Source of the DNA: Dehalococcoidia bacterium UBA2158
GTDB lineage: Bacteria > Chloroflexota > Dehalococcoidia > Lucifugimonadales > UBA3495
DNA: 39,743 nt
Reading direction: 5' to 3'
Assembly: GCA_002328185.1 (NCBI GenBank)
Contig: DCWQ01000038.1
Coordinates: forward strand, 1 to 39,743
The position numbers and the translations under genes are program-made. The notes under the pieces were generated by a model that did no database searches, was not told the origin of the DNA, and was given only the letters and a program-made list of their open reading frames with translations. How positions within the stretch are numbered: position 1 is the stretch's first letter; each line of letters starts with the position of its first letter. Of the stretch, positions 22,923 to 31,935 are shown in pieces.

Positions 22923-25235
22923 ATGGCTTCGAACGTGGTACTTTCCAATGAAGAATTCAACGTCGTAGGCAGCAGGCCCATCCGCCACGACGGCAACGAT
23001 AAGGTGACCGGCCGGGCGCGCTACAGCGCAGATATCACTCTTCCCCGGTTGCTCCACGGCAAGATCCTGCGCAGCCCTTACGCGCACGCAAAGATAAATT
23101 CCATCGACGCCAGCAAAGCCCTGGCCCTAGACGGGGTGTTGGCGGTTGTGACCTCCGCGGATTTCGCTCAACCGAGCGGGAAGCTCACCGACTTGGGTGA
23201 AGGTGCAATGGCCAACCCCAAGTGGATCAGCAACAATTGCATGGCCGCCGAGAAGGCCCTCTACAAAGGTCATGCCGTGGCTGCGGTAGCGGCGACCAGT
23301 CTGCAATTGGCGGAAGAAGCTCTTGCCCTGATCAATGTGGACTACGAGGTGCTGCCCTCGGTGGTTGACCTCGAGGCTGCCATGAAGGAACGCGCCCCCA
23401 TCTTGCACGAACGGTTGGCCAACTCGACAAACGCGAACATCCGCCCCGGCGGCCTTCGTGACGACGACGACAAAGAAAAAGTCACCAACATCTCCAACCA
23501 CTTCGTCTTTGACCTTGGTGACCCCGAAGACGGGTTCAAGAAGGCCGATATCATTGTGGAACGCGAGTTCCGGACCGCCACGGTGCACCAGGGCTACATC
23601 GAGCCGCACGCCGCAACCGCGATGTGGGGGGAAGATGGCAAATTAACCGTCTGGGGCAGCAGCCAGGGCCACTTCCAGATCAGGGATCTGACGAGCCTGG
23701 TCCTGGGCATCCCCGTTTCCCAAATCAAGGTAGTTCCCATGGAGATCGGCGGAGGCTTCGGAGGCAAGACGGTCATCTACCTGGAGCCGGTGGCCGCTGC
23801 GCTCTCCAAGAAAGCCCGGCGTCCGGTGAAGGTGTCCATGAGCCGTGCCGAGGTGTTTGAGGCGACGGGACCGACCTCAGGCAGTTACATCAGGGCCAAA
23901 ATCGGCGCCGACAAAGACGGAATGATCACGGCCGCCGATGTCACCATGATCTACGAGGCTGGCGGTTTCCCCGGGTCGCCCATCGTCCAGGCGTGCCAGT
24001 GCGTTCTGACTCCTTATAACATCACCGATGGCAGGATCGAAGGGTACGACGTGGTGGTCAACAAACCCAAAGCCGCTGCGTACCGTGCGCCGGGCGTGCC
24101 CGCCGCTGCCTTTGCCGTGGAATCGGTCGTAGACGAGATCGCCGAAAAGCTGGGCATGGACCCGCTGGAATTCAGGGTGAAGAACGGCACCCAAGAAGGT
24201 AGCCGCCGGATTCCCGGCCCGGTGTTGCAGCGCGTTGGTTACATGGAAACTCTGGCGGCTGCGATGGACACCGATCATTACAAATCCAAGCTGGAAGGTC
24301 CCAACCGGGGCCGGGGCGTCGCTGCCGGGTTCTGGTTCAACGGGACCGGTCCGGCCTGCGCCACCGCCAGCGTCAATGCCGACGGCACGGTGAGCCTGGT
24401 TGAAGGGTCGCCCGACATCGGCGGCGGCCGGGCGTCCATGGCCATGCAGGTTGCCGAGGTGCTAGGCATTCCCGCCGAAGACGTCCATCCGAGCATAGGC
24501 GACACCGACTCTGTGGGCTATACGTCATTGACCGCCGGCAGCGGAGCGACATTTAAGTCCGGCTGGGCTTCCTACGAGGCGGCCGTAGACATCAAGGAAC
24601 AGCTCCTGCGGAGGGCCGCGCGGATCTGGGATGTTGACTTGGAAAACGTGGAAATGATCAATGGAGAAATCTCCCACACGTCGGACCCTGAGCTGAAGTT
24701 GAATTTCAAGCAGCTCGCCGCCCGGTTGGTCGGCACCGGCGGCCCGGTCGTGGGCAGGGGCAACGTTAACCCCGCGGGCGTGGGCAACGCCTTCGCCGTG
24801 CACATCGTAGACGTGGAAGTGGACCCGGACACCGGCAAAGTGGAAGTTCTTCGCTACACCGCGCTACAGGACGTCGGCAAGGCCATCCACCCCAGTTACG
24901 TGGAAGGGCAATTGCAGGGCGGAGTTGCCCAGGGCATTGGCTGGGCCCTCAACGAAGAGTACGTCTACAACGATTCCGGTGAGATGGCGAACTCGTCGTT
25001 CTTGGACTACCGGATGCCCACCAGCCTGGACCTGCCGATGATCGACACAGTGATCGTGGAAGTGCCCAATCCGGGCCATCCCTTCGGCGTCCGGGGCGTG
25101 GGTGAAGTGTGTATCGTGCCTCCGCTGGGGGCCTTGGCCAACGCCATCCACGACGCGGCGGGAGTCCGCATGGACGTGCTCCCCATGTCTCCCGGAAACG
25201 TCTTGGAAGCCCTGTGGGCCAAAAGGGGCGAGTAG
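22923..25235 (+). CDS. Xanthine dehydrogenase/CoxL-family molybdopterin-binding large subunit
   Basis: From ATG 22923 the protein has 770 residues. An in-frame ATG at 22917 directly abuts CAGGAG, so the second ATG, 6 nt behind it, is preferred. It has the molybdenum-hydroxylase large-subunit layout. RHDGNDKVTGRARYSADI lies near the N-terminus, GSSQGHFQIRD near 246-256, the glycine-rich GGGFGGK at 276-282, AYRAPGVP at 386-393, and the catalytic Glu about residue 728 in GVRGVGEV. AYRAPG differs from the AYRCSFR loop of true CO dehydrogenases, so a hydroxylase or aldehyde oxidase is more likely. The FAD and [2Fe-2S] subunits usually next door are absent from the window. Its partners must be elsewhere. 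Confidence 0.92.
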   Translation: MASNVVLSNEEFNVVGSRPIRHDGNDKVTGRARYSADITLPRLLHGKILRSPYAHAKINSIDASKALALDGVLAVVTSADFAQPSGKLTDLGEGAMANPKWISNNCMAAEKALYKGHAVAAVAATSLQLAEEALALINVDYEVLPSVVDLEAAMKERAPILHERLANSTNANIRPGGLRDDDDKEKVTNISNHFVFDLGDPEDGFKKADIIVEREFRTATVHQGYIEPHAATAMWGEDGKLTVWGSSQGHFQIRDLTSLVLGIPVSQIKVVPMEIGGGFGGKTVIYLEPVAAALSKKARRPVKVSMSRAEVFEATGPTSGSYIRAKIGADKDGMITAADVTMIYEAGGFPGSPIVQACQCVLTPYNITDGRIEGYDVVVNKPKAAAYRAPGVPAAAFAVESVVDEIAEKLGMDPLEFRVKNGTQEGSRRIPGPVLQRVGYMETLAAAMDTDHYKSKLEGPNRGRGVAAGFWFNGTGPACATASVNADGTVSLVEGSPDIGGGRASMAMQVAEVLGIPAEDVHPSIGDTDSVGYTSLTAGSGATFKSGWASYEAAVDIKEQLLRRAARIWDVDLENVEMINGEISHTSDPELKLNFKQLAARLVGTGGPVVGRGNVNPAGVGNAFAVHIVDVEVDPDTGKVEVLRYTALQDVGKAIHPSYVEGQLQGGVAQGIGWALNEEYVYNDSGEMANSSFLDYRMPTSLDLPMIDTVIVEVPNPGHPFGVRGVGEVCIVPPLGALANAIHDAAGVRMDVLPMSPGNVLEALWAKRGE

Positions 25236-25256
25236 GACCAGGGAATAACGGCCTGT

Positions 25257-26345
25257 CTAAGCCAGGTTGGATATCACGTGCTTGCCGAATAACCGGAGGG
25301 TCTCTGTTACTTCCTTATTGGCCATGGTGCCAATCTGGAATAGGGGCATAATCTCGTCCACGCCCGTGGGGACGTACTGTTCCAGGTAACGCAAGCAGTC
25401 GTCGGGGTCACCGATGCAATACCGTCCCTCTTTGATTAGATCCAATGAGGAAGTCTCGTCCCGCTTGGCTGTTTCCGTGGCCGCGGAGCGTTGGTAGTGC
25501 CATTGGTAGTCGTTCGGCACATTGGCGGGGTCCTGCTCGTTCCAGACTCTGGTATGGCGAAGGTCCTGCTGGCTCCGGTACCAGTCTAGAATCTCGGCGC
25601 CCCGCTCCTGCGCTTTCTTCCGGTTTTCAGCGCAGATCGCCAGGTTGCTGATCGAGACCTTGTTTGTAATCACCTTGCCGACGGGTTTGGCGTTCCGGAT
25701 GCCCCCGCGGTAGACCTCTATCAGTTGGGTCAGACGCTCGGGCCCGCCTCCTGACATGGCAAGGCAACCCAAGCCAAGCTCGCCGGCCTTCCTGAAAGTT
25801 TCCTCCTGGCTGCAGCCTAGCCACATCGGAGGATGGGGGGATTGCACCGGTTTGGGGTGGATCTCTCTCGGTGGGATGTTGAAGTACTTCCCCTGATATG
25901 AAACCTCTTGCTCGGTCCAGGCCCGGGGGATGATCTCCAACGCTTCGTCCACCATGCCGGTGGCGTCTTCCAGGTCAACACCGAAGGCGGCCATCTGATA
26001 CGGATAACCGGAGCGGCCCACGCCTAGGTCGACCCTACCGTTGCTAAAGATGTCCAACGTGGCCATCCGGGCCGCGATGTGCAGAGGGTGCTGCACCGGA
26101 GGCACGGCGACTCCTATACCCAGCCTGATGCGGGATGTTCGCTGACTGATAGCGGCCAGGGTGACGTCCGGTGCGCTGGAGTGAGACCACTCAGTGCGGA
26201 ATTGGTGGTCGGCCACCCAAACGCTTTTAAAGCCCAGTTCCTCGGCCAAGACCACCTGCTCCAGCATCTCCCAATGGCGGTCGTAGTCGCTGGTGGCCGT
26301 CCACGGCTTGGGGACCTGTATCTGGTAAAACATCCCAAACTGCAT
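25257..26345 (-). CDS. LLM-class flavin-dependent monooxygenase (luciferase-like)
   Basis: This 362-residue TIM-barrel protein has family blocks MQFGMFYQIQVP, LAEELGFKSVWVADHQF, SQRTSRIRLGIGVAVPPVQHP, GRVDLGVGRSGYPYQMAAFGV and HPPMWLGCSQEETFRKAGELG. Such enzymes use reduced FMN (or F420 in relatives) to oxygenate organic substrates. Expanded sets of them are a known trait of SAR202-type Chloroflexota. RYCIGDPDDCLRYLEQY near the C-terminus is the usual substrate-lid helix region. It is convergent with the molybdenum enzyme, 21 nt apart. A TATAAT box lies about 37 nt upstream of its ATG. Confidence 0.92.
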   Translation of the reverse strand: MQFGMFYQIQVPKPWTATSDYDRHWEMLEQVVLAEELGFKSVWVADHQFRTEWSHSSAPDVTLAAISQRTSRIRLGIGVAVPPVQHPLHIAARMATLDIFSNGRVDLGVGRSGYPYQMAAFGVDLEDATGMVDEALEIIPRAWTEQEVSYQGKYFNIPPREIHPKPVQSPHPPMWLGCSQEETFRKAGELGLGCLAMSGGGPERLTQLIEVYRGGIRNAKPVGKVITNKVSISNLAICAENRKKAQERGAEILDWYRSQQDLRHTRVWNEQDPANVPNDYQWHYQRSAATETAKRDETSSLDLIKEGRYCIGDPDDCLRYLEQYVPTGVDEIMPLFQIGTMANKEVTETLRLFGKHVISNLA

Positions 26346-26381
26346 GAGGTTCGTCCCCTAGATTGATTTGCTCAGGCACGA

Positions 26382-26387
26382 ATTATA
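26382..26387 (-). promoter_or_regulatory. TATAAT -10 box for the flavin monooxygenase gene
   Basis: The minus strand reads TATAAT at 26387-26382, a perfect -10, about 37 nt before ATG 26345. The -35 region 16-17 nt upstream is poor (TTAATT or CTTAAT). Transcription would start near 26375. Confidence 0.4.
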
Positions 26388-26467
26388 CTACGGGTTTTCT
26401 ACAAATTAAGTGGCCAGGCTGTTGGGATTGACACACAATGGGGTCGATAAACAAAAGGTCGGTAACG

Positions 26468-27548
26468 ATGGTTACTGTTTTAACAAAGACGAGCGCGACT
26501 GCATCAGACGCCGGGCCAGGCGAATCGCATTCCAATAATGAGCTATGGCTCAGTTCAACCGATACGGCCTCGATCACCGGGTGGTCGATGAAACCAGAGG
26601 GTTTCTGCAAGGGCGATGTCTGCGTGCCCACGCCTCCGGGGAAAGGGGATAGGTTTGTCCAGGGTGGTTCGATCAATGTGTCAGCTTTTTGGGAGCTGAT
26701 GGGCAAGCCTGCGGTTCGAAGCGCCGATTCAGATGTTTGGCTGCTCGGTGAAGGCGCCAGTCCGCGCAAAGATGCGCTGCTCAGCCTTCAGGCGCACGAT
26801 TTCACATTGCCGGACCTGGACGGCAATCTGCATTCTTTGTTCGATTATCGAGCGAAGCGCATTTTATTGATCACCTGGGCTTCTTGGTGAGGATGCCGGT
26901 TTGATCTGCCAGGTTGGCAGACAATGTTTGAACGGGTGAAAGACCCAGGTTTCATGATTCTGTCCGTAGCGATGGATGCCGATATCAAGGCCGCACGGCC
27001 ATGGATCTAGGAAGCCTCACCGGACTACGTCAGGTTATCGATCAGAACCATTTGCTCTCTTCGTTGTACAACATGCTCAACGTACCCCAAGCGGTCTGGA
27101 TCGACGAAACAGGGAAGATTGTTCGCCAGGTTGAGACCGGCGGTTCGCTGGATATCGCACATGACTACGACCAAGAAACACGTGCCCAGGCGAAGCTGAC
27201 CTGCATCAATGCCGTGGGCGACTGGGCAGCAAATGGCAGCGCCGCAAGTTCTTGTTTGGCCCTAATGAAGCTAAGAAGCGTGTACCGGCGATGACCAACG
27301 ACGTTACCCTGGCGCATGCGAAGTTCCAGCTGGACCAATACCTGAGACGGAACGGCCGTACTGAAGAGGCCGACGCAATTTTCGCCGAGTAATGTGAGTT
27401 AAACCCTGACTCTTGGAATATCTACCGGGAAACCGCCGAGCGGAACGAAAGACGTCTCGCTTCTAGTGAGGAGTTCTAGGAGAAAGTCCGGTCCCTCGGC
27501 GAAAAGCAGTACTACATCACCATCGATATGGAAGGCATGCCCGGATAA
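26468..27548 (+). pseudogene. Decayed TlpA/ResA-type redoxin with helical tail; TGA at the active-site Cys/Sec position
   Basis: The frame from ATG 26468 (or 26438) reads FWELMGKPAVRSADSDVW, then SLQAHDFTLPDLDGNLHSL and RILLITWASW, and meets TGA 26888-26890. It continues in frame as GCRFDLPGWQTMFERV and ILSVAMDADIKAARPWI. WASW-x-G-C-R is the active-site loop of a thioredoxin-fold protein, so the TGA replaces the first redox Cys. TAG 27008-27010 then interrupts, a frameshift near 27030 leads to VIDQNHLLSSLYNMLNVPQAVWIDE, and another near 27250 to KFLFGPNEAKKRVPAMTN, a helical stretch HAKFQLDQYLRRNG, and ITIDMEGMP ending at TAA 27546-27548. Further TAA and TAG codons lie in the tail. So the gene is decayed, but the TGA is at a functional position. 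Confidence 0.7.
26905..26921 (+). promoter_or_regulatory. SECIS-like hairpin 14 nt after the TGA of the redoxin pseudogene
   Basis: TCTGCC-AGGTT-GGCAGA forms a perfect 6-bp stem with a 5-nt loop containing GGT. It begins 14 nt after TGA 26888-26890; the loop begins 20 nt after it. This fits the usual spacing and loop composition of bacterial SECIS elements. It is similar in placement to the hairpin at 22420-22434. Confidence 0.45.
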
Positions 27549-27569
27549 TCATACCAAAGGCCGGGCGCT

Positions 27570-28667
27570 TTAGCCGACGGTTTGCTCTTGGCCCGTATCC
27601 GACGCCTTTTGGATGGTGTCGAGGAAGCGGTGGAGATTAACCGCGTCGTCGAACGTCGGCAGCCGGTTCTTTCCAGTCCTGATGGCCTCGGCAAACAGGG
27701 CATACATCTGCCCGACGTTGAACGGATCGCCCTTGGGGAAATCGTCCGGGACGTATACGAATCGCCCGGGTATGGTCAGGTCCTGCAATTCCTGGGTTTT
27801 CTGGGCACCTTGGACCCGCAGCATCTCGCCACGCTGCGATGAGACGCTGCCGGTGGTGATCAGCGTGCCTTCCCGGCCGAATATCTCCATCCGGAATCCG
27901 CTTCCGGCCCACGGGACAGCCCCGACATGGACCGAAGCTGCCGCGCCGCGCTTTAGCTGTCCGCTCACTCGCACATTGTCCGGGGAGGTGGGTTCCACCA
28001 ACTGCTGCGTATCAGGCTCGTAAATTGGGCTGATCTGGGTTGTGACCATGCAGGCAACCTTCTCAAAGTCACCTACCACCATTCGCAAGGCGTCAATCAC
28101 GTGCCCGTTGGCGATGGTCAGGGCGTTGGCGCCCTGGCTGGCGTCGAGGTTCCAATTGCGGCTGGAAGGGCGTTCCAAAGCGCCGTCGCGCATGGTCGTT
28201 ACGTGGCAGGACAGCACCTCGCCCACGTAGCCTTCCTCTATCAGCTCCTTGATATACAGCAAAACAGGGCTGACGCGGGATTGCAGACCCACTGCTGTCT
28301 GGACCCCTTTAGCCTTGGCCAGCGCCGCCAGTTCTTCGGCTTCGGAGGTGGTCCGGCCTAGCGGCCACTCTGTGTACACGTGCTTGCCGGCTTCGATCGC
28401 GGCCTTGGTCGGCTCATAGTGCAACGGCACCCGCACCACAACGGCCACCGCGTCGATGTCGGGCGACACCGACATCTCACGGAAATCGTGAAACGCGAGC
28501 TTCGCGCCAAATTTCTGTTTTGCCTCTTCCGCGCTCTCCTGCCTGGTGGTGCAGACCGCGGTAAACTCGACGTCCGGACTGGCCAATAGCGCCGGGTAAT
28601 GCGACTGAGTCGACCAACCAGAGTTTACGTTGGCTCCCACGAACCCCAAACGAACCTTGTCTGCCAT
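27570..28667 (-). CDS. Gfo/Idh/MocA-family oxidoreductase (Gal80-like EWPLG variant)
   Basis: The 365-residue protein has an N-terminal Rossmann fold with GFVGAN (8-13), followed by LASPDVEFTAVCTTRQESAEE. The usual EKP motif is EWPLG at 100-104; the catalytic Lys of the family is therefore Trp. This substitution is known in Gal80-like members, which may bind NAD(P) without classical catalysis. The C-terminal domain contains NGHVIDALRMVVGDF, where the family has its active-site His. AAGGAG is 9 nt from ATG 28667. The gene overlaps nothing but ends 22 nt from the redoxin remnant. The function may be sugar or cyclitol oxidation, or sensing. Confidence 0.9.
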   Translation of the reverse strand: MADKVRLGFVGANVNSGWSTQSHYPALLASPDVEFTAVCTTRQESAEEAKQKFGAKLAFHDFREMSVSPDIDAVAVVVRVPLHYEPTKAAIEAGKHVYTEWPLGRTTSEAEELAALAKAKGVQTAVGLQSRVSPVLLYIKELIEEGYVGEVLSCHVTTMRDGALERPSSRNWNLDASQGANALTIANGHVIDALRMVVGDFEKVACMVTTQISPIYEPDTQQLVEPTSPDNVRVSGQLKRGAAASVHVGAVPWAGSGFRMEIFGREGTLITTGSVSSQRGEMLRVQGAQKTQELQDLTIPGRFVYVPDDFPKGDPFNVGQMYALFAEAIRTGKNRLPTFDDAVNLHRFLDTIQKASDTGQEQTVG

Positions 28668-28785
28668 GAATTTGGCTCCTTAGATGTAATCGTTACACTA
28701 TAGCCAAATTGATCCCCTACTCTCAACCTGCGGGGCAGCCAGAGTTGGGCGTCGGTGTTCGAAACTAAGGGGAAGGTGTTGGCGG

Positions 28786-29852
28786 CTACTCGCCGCCAGC
28801 GGCAGGCGTCCCGAAACCGTGTTGGTTCGCAAAAGTGGCTGCCTCGGTGCGGTTGGCTGAGTCGGTATTGTTGAAGATATTGCTCACGTGATTGCCCACG
28901 GTCTTGACGCTGATGAAGAGCTCCTCGCCTATCTCCCGGTCCGTCTTGTCACGGCTGATCAACTTCAACTTCCCGCGCGGTTAGAGACCATCCGGATGGG
29001 CTGGAGCGGGGGGGTGTCCGGCCTGAGACATCAAGTTTTCAACCCGCTCGCGCAGGGGCGCCATACCCAGGTCGATGATGACCTGAAGGGCTTCTTTCAA
29101 GAGTTCATCTGCGCGTTGGCGGTCCCCTGCGCCACCCCTTTCAATCAAAGCCGCTGCGAGTCCCCAACAGGCCCAGGCATGTTCGGGTTGGTGGCCAGTC
29201 TTGGCACAACAATCCAACTAGTCCTCGGAATGTTCGATCGCCTTGGAAACATCGCCAAGCTCATGGGCCAAGTGACCCAACAGCCGGGCGACTACGAGCA
29301 CGAATATGAAGACGCCACTCGACCCTGCCAATGCATCGTAGGCACGCTGGCAAGCTTCCTTGTCATGTCGGACCAACGCGTCAAAACCGAGACCGGCGAG
29401 CCGCCAGACGACCGCTTCAAGAAACCGGTTGTCGAGTCAAAGAGGCGGAATCTGGCCTGGTCCGAGTTCATCGCCGAGGCTGCTTCAACTCCGTCCCGGG
29501 CCGTCAGAATTTCGGGAATCATTTTCCCGACAGCCGCGGCGCCGCTGCCCGATTGCCTGCGGAGAAGCACGGGCTCTGTGGCTTGGACGTAGGTGCGAAG
29601 AGAGTCAACCCAGGGCCAGTAAGAAGTGGCGCCTTCGCACTCGTAGCACCAACCCCACAGCACATTAGCCTTGTGCTCGTGGGCCCTGCGGGCCAATTCT
29701 TGAGCGATGCGAGTTTTACCGATGCCCGGCTCACCAGCCAGTATCACCAACTGACCTCGACCCGCCAAGACGGCTTAAAGGGCCACGGTGAGTTCAGTCA
29801 ACTCGTGTTGGCGGCCTATAAATTGAGATTCGCGATTGGGTTTGTTCGTCAA
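28786..29852 (-). pseudogene. Decayed LuxR-type regulator with AAA ATPase domain and internal deletion
   Basis: Starting near TTG 29852 the minus strand reads QFIGRQHELTELTVAL, then a TAA, then AVLAGRGQLVILAGEPGIGKT (Walker A, about 29735-29712) and RIAQELARRAHEHKANVLWG. After SDQARFRLFDSTTGFLK the frame breaks and joins, without the Walker B region, a helical TPR-like part (HELGDVSKAIEHSED, ALIERGGAGDRQRADEL). A frameshift near 28975 leads to the LuxR helix-turn-helix ISRDKTDREIGEELFISVKTVGNHV and a stop at 28786. Intact relatives are around 900 residues; only about 355 codons remain. It is a pseudogene, with at least one nonsense codon, two shifts and a large deletion. Confidence 0.75.
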
Positions 29853-29975
29853 AATAGTGCCCCAACCTATTTTATTGGGCACATATTAGAACGAATCGGA
29901 CAACTTCTGCTTCATCGATGATTCAGCGATTGCGCGCCTACTGCCTAAGCAGGAATGGTGGAGGCCTAGGCATCC

Positions 29976-30464
29976 TCACCCGATAAACAGCGTGTACGTC
30001 CCCCGGCCCGCTTGTTCAATCGTCTGGGCGAACAACAGGCGGTGGTCTTGGGCCAGCACTCGTTTTGCGACCTCAATGTTCACCTGTGAGATCTGCTCTA
30101 GGGCCTGAATCTCGGCCAAGGTAAAATACCCCGCCCTGTCTACTTCTTTCATGTCGGCGTTGGGTTCGCCGGACTGAGGACTCAACAGCAGCACGATATA
30201 CAAGCTGTTGCCCCCTTCTTCGTCGTACCGGTTCCTGATGCCCAGAACGCCTTGGACCGTGGTCTTCACTCCGGCTTCCTCTTCCACTTCACGAACCACG
30301 GCCAGCTCCATCGTTTCATCTTGCTCGACGAACCCGCCAGGGATCTGCCAATTACCACGGCCTCGGCGCGACGCCCGGCGGACCAGCAACAATCGTCCGT
30401 CGTTCACAACCGCGCCGCCAACGCCGACGTTGTATCCGGTGTTATATCTGTCTGGTGGAGGCAT
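29976..30464 (-). CDS. Nudix hydrolase
   Basis: From ATG 30464 the protein has 162 residues. AAGGAA lies 9 nt upstream. An ATG at 30512 is in frame but has no ribosome-binding site and adds 16 residues. The Nudix box is at about 44-66: G-x5-E-x7-R-E-V-x-E-E-x-G-V, in GGFVEQDETMELAVVRE and onward. YNVGVGGAVVNDGRLLLVRRA is the usual first strand. Nudix enzymes cleave nucleoside diphosphate-linked compounds with Mg2+; the position of the box and the small size suit a mutT/ADP-ribose-type clean-up enzyme. Confidence 0.9.
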   Translation of the reverse strand: MPPPDRYNTGYNVGVGGAVVNDGRLLLVRRASRRGRGNWQIPGGFVEQDETMELAVVREVEEEAGVKTTVQGVLGIRNRYDEEGGNSLYIVLLLSPQSGEPNADMKEVDRAGYFTLAEIQALEQISQVNIEVAKRVLAQDHRLLFAQTIEQAGRGTYTLFIG

Positions 30465-30623
30465 GCGTATACATTCCTTGCCAAAGAAATTGTTGATGTT
30501 TAGGTTACCCATAGACTAGGATATTGCAAGCCAAGGCTGTTGGCGCGCATCATGGACCGTGAATGGGCGGTCCATCTAGTCTGCATGAAAGAACCCAGAA
30601 AGAATTGGTTAAAGGACCTTAAG

Positions 30624-31883
30624 ATGGCGGAAGGCTACACGCAATCGACGACTGAAGAAACCAGCGGGTTCCGTACTGCTCCATCGTTCATCTTGTCCGG
30701 GCTCAGCGGAGGCCACGGGGTTTTCCACTGGTTCAGCCAAAGCTTTTTCGTGATGTTGCCTGAAGTGGTGGCTACCTTTGGGTTAAGCGGACTTCAGGTA
30801 GGCGCCATCTCAACAACAAGGGAGGTTGTGTCGGGCATCCTCGCCCTACCGGGCGGAGTGGTGACCGATATGCTGCAGCGGCACTGGGGATTGGTGTTAG
30901 CGTCCTGCATGGCCTTGTTCGGTCTGGGATGGTTGATCATGGGAATCGCGCCAGCCTATCCCGTTTTGCTGATCGGCATGGGCATCGTAGCCGCGGCCGC
31001 ATCGATGTGGCATCTTCCCGCCACTGCGGCCCTCTCCAGGCGGTTCATCCACCGCCGAGGTTCGGCGCTTTCGATACATGGTGTAGGCGGCAACATCGGA
31101 GATGTCCTGGGCCCGGCGTTGACCGGAGTCCTGCTTGCGTTCCTCAGTTGGAAGGGGATTCTTAGCATCTATGCAGCCGTCCCTCTGTTCCTTGCTTTCT
31201 TGGTGTTCTGGGCGTTTCGTGACATTGGCCAAACAGGTTCCCAAAACGAACGACCTGCCGGGTTCAAAGAGCAGATGTCGAACACCCGTCTGTCGTTCCA
31301 GGAACATCCACGGCTATGGGGAATCATGGGCGTTGCTGGCCTTCGCGGCATGGCGAACGTGGCATTTCTCCCCTTCCTGGCGCTTTACCTGGGGCTCGAT
31401 GAAGAACTGGGGCTGGGCAATGCATCGTTGGGTTTACATATCGCCCTTCTGGTCGGTGTCGGGGTTATCGCCACTCCCATAACCGGCTACCTTTCCGACC
31501 GCTTTGGGAGGAAGGTGGTGTTGGTACCGGGGATGCTGGGGCTATGCGTTTTAACTGCCCTTCTGATCCCTTTCGGTGAAGGAATCGGGTTGATCATCAT
31601 TTTGGCTTTGTTGGGCACTTTCTTGTTCAGCGACCAGCCCATTCTCACAGCGGCGGCCTTAGATGTCGTAGGCGAGAAAGTCGCAGCAAGCACACTGGGG
31701 GTCTTCTCGTTCTCAAGGTTTGCCCTTGCCGCCGCATCCCCTCTGATAGCAGGTAAGTTGTTCGATGCACAGGGAATAGAAGCGGCCTTTTTCTACATCT
31801 CGGGCATCTATCTGATCGGCACCATGGTGCTGTTGGCGGTGCCGCTGGCTGCGTCCCGGGAGCAGAGCGGCGGAGACGATTAA
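30624..31883 (+). CDS. MFS transporter (fosmidomycin-resistance-like)
   Basis: From ATG 30624 the protein has 419 residues; AAAGGA is 8 nt upstream. The frame is open to 30540, but that extension is charged and has no family match. About 12 hydrophobic segments are visible. Loop motifs are GGVVTDMLQRHWG after helix 2 and GYLSDRFGRKVVL after helix 8, the D-R-x-G-R-R signature of the major facilitator superfamily. SGGHGVFHWFSQSFFV in helix 1 resembles the FSR/drug-efflux group. Substrate unknown. Convergent with a second MFS gene. Confidence 0.9.
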   Translation: MAEGYTQSTTEETSGFRTAPSFILSGLSGGHGVFHWFSQSFFVMLPEVVATFGLSGLQVGAISTTREVVSGILALPGGVVTDMLQRHWGLVLASCMALFGLGWLIMGIAPAYPVLLIGMGIVAAAASMWHLPATAALSRRFIHRRGSALSIHGVGGNIGDVLGPALTGVLLAFLSWKGILSIYAAVPLFLAFLVFWAFRDIGQTGSQNERPAGFKEQMSNTRLSFQEHPRLWGIMGVAGLRGMANVAFLPFLALYLGLDEELGLGNASLGLHIALLVGVGVIATPITGYLSDRFGRKVVLVPGMLGLCVLTALLIPFGEGIGLIIILALLGTFLFSDQPILTAAALDVVGEKVAASTLGVFSFSRFALAAASPLIAGKLFDAQGIEAAFFYISGIYLIGTMVLLAVPLAASREQSGGDD

Positions 31884-31935
31884 CGCGGCCATTAAGTTCG
31901 GCTTGCGGAGCCACCAAATGCTGGGCGGGCTTGTT

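Noticed and set aside
28888..29592. Plus-strand frame of 234 codons
   Set aside because: Antisense to recognisable AAA and LuxR fragments; the minus-strand pieces match families, this does not.
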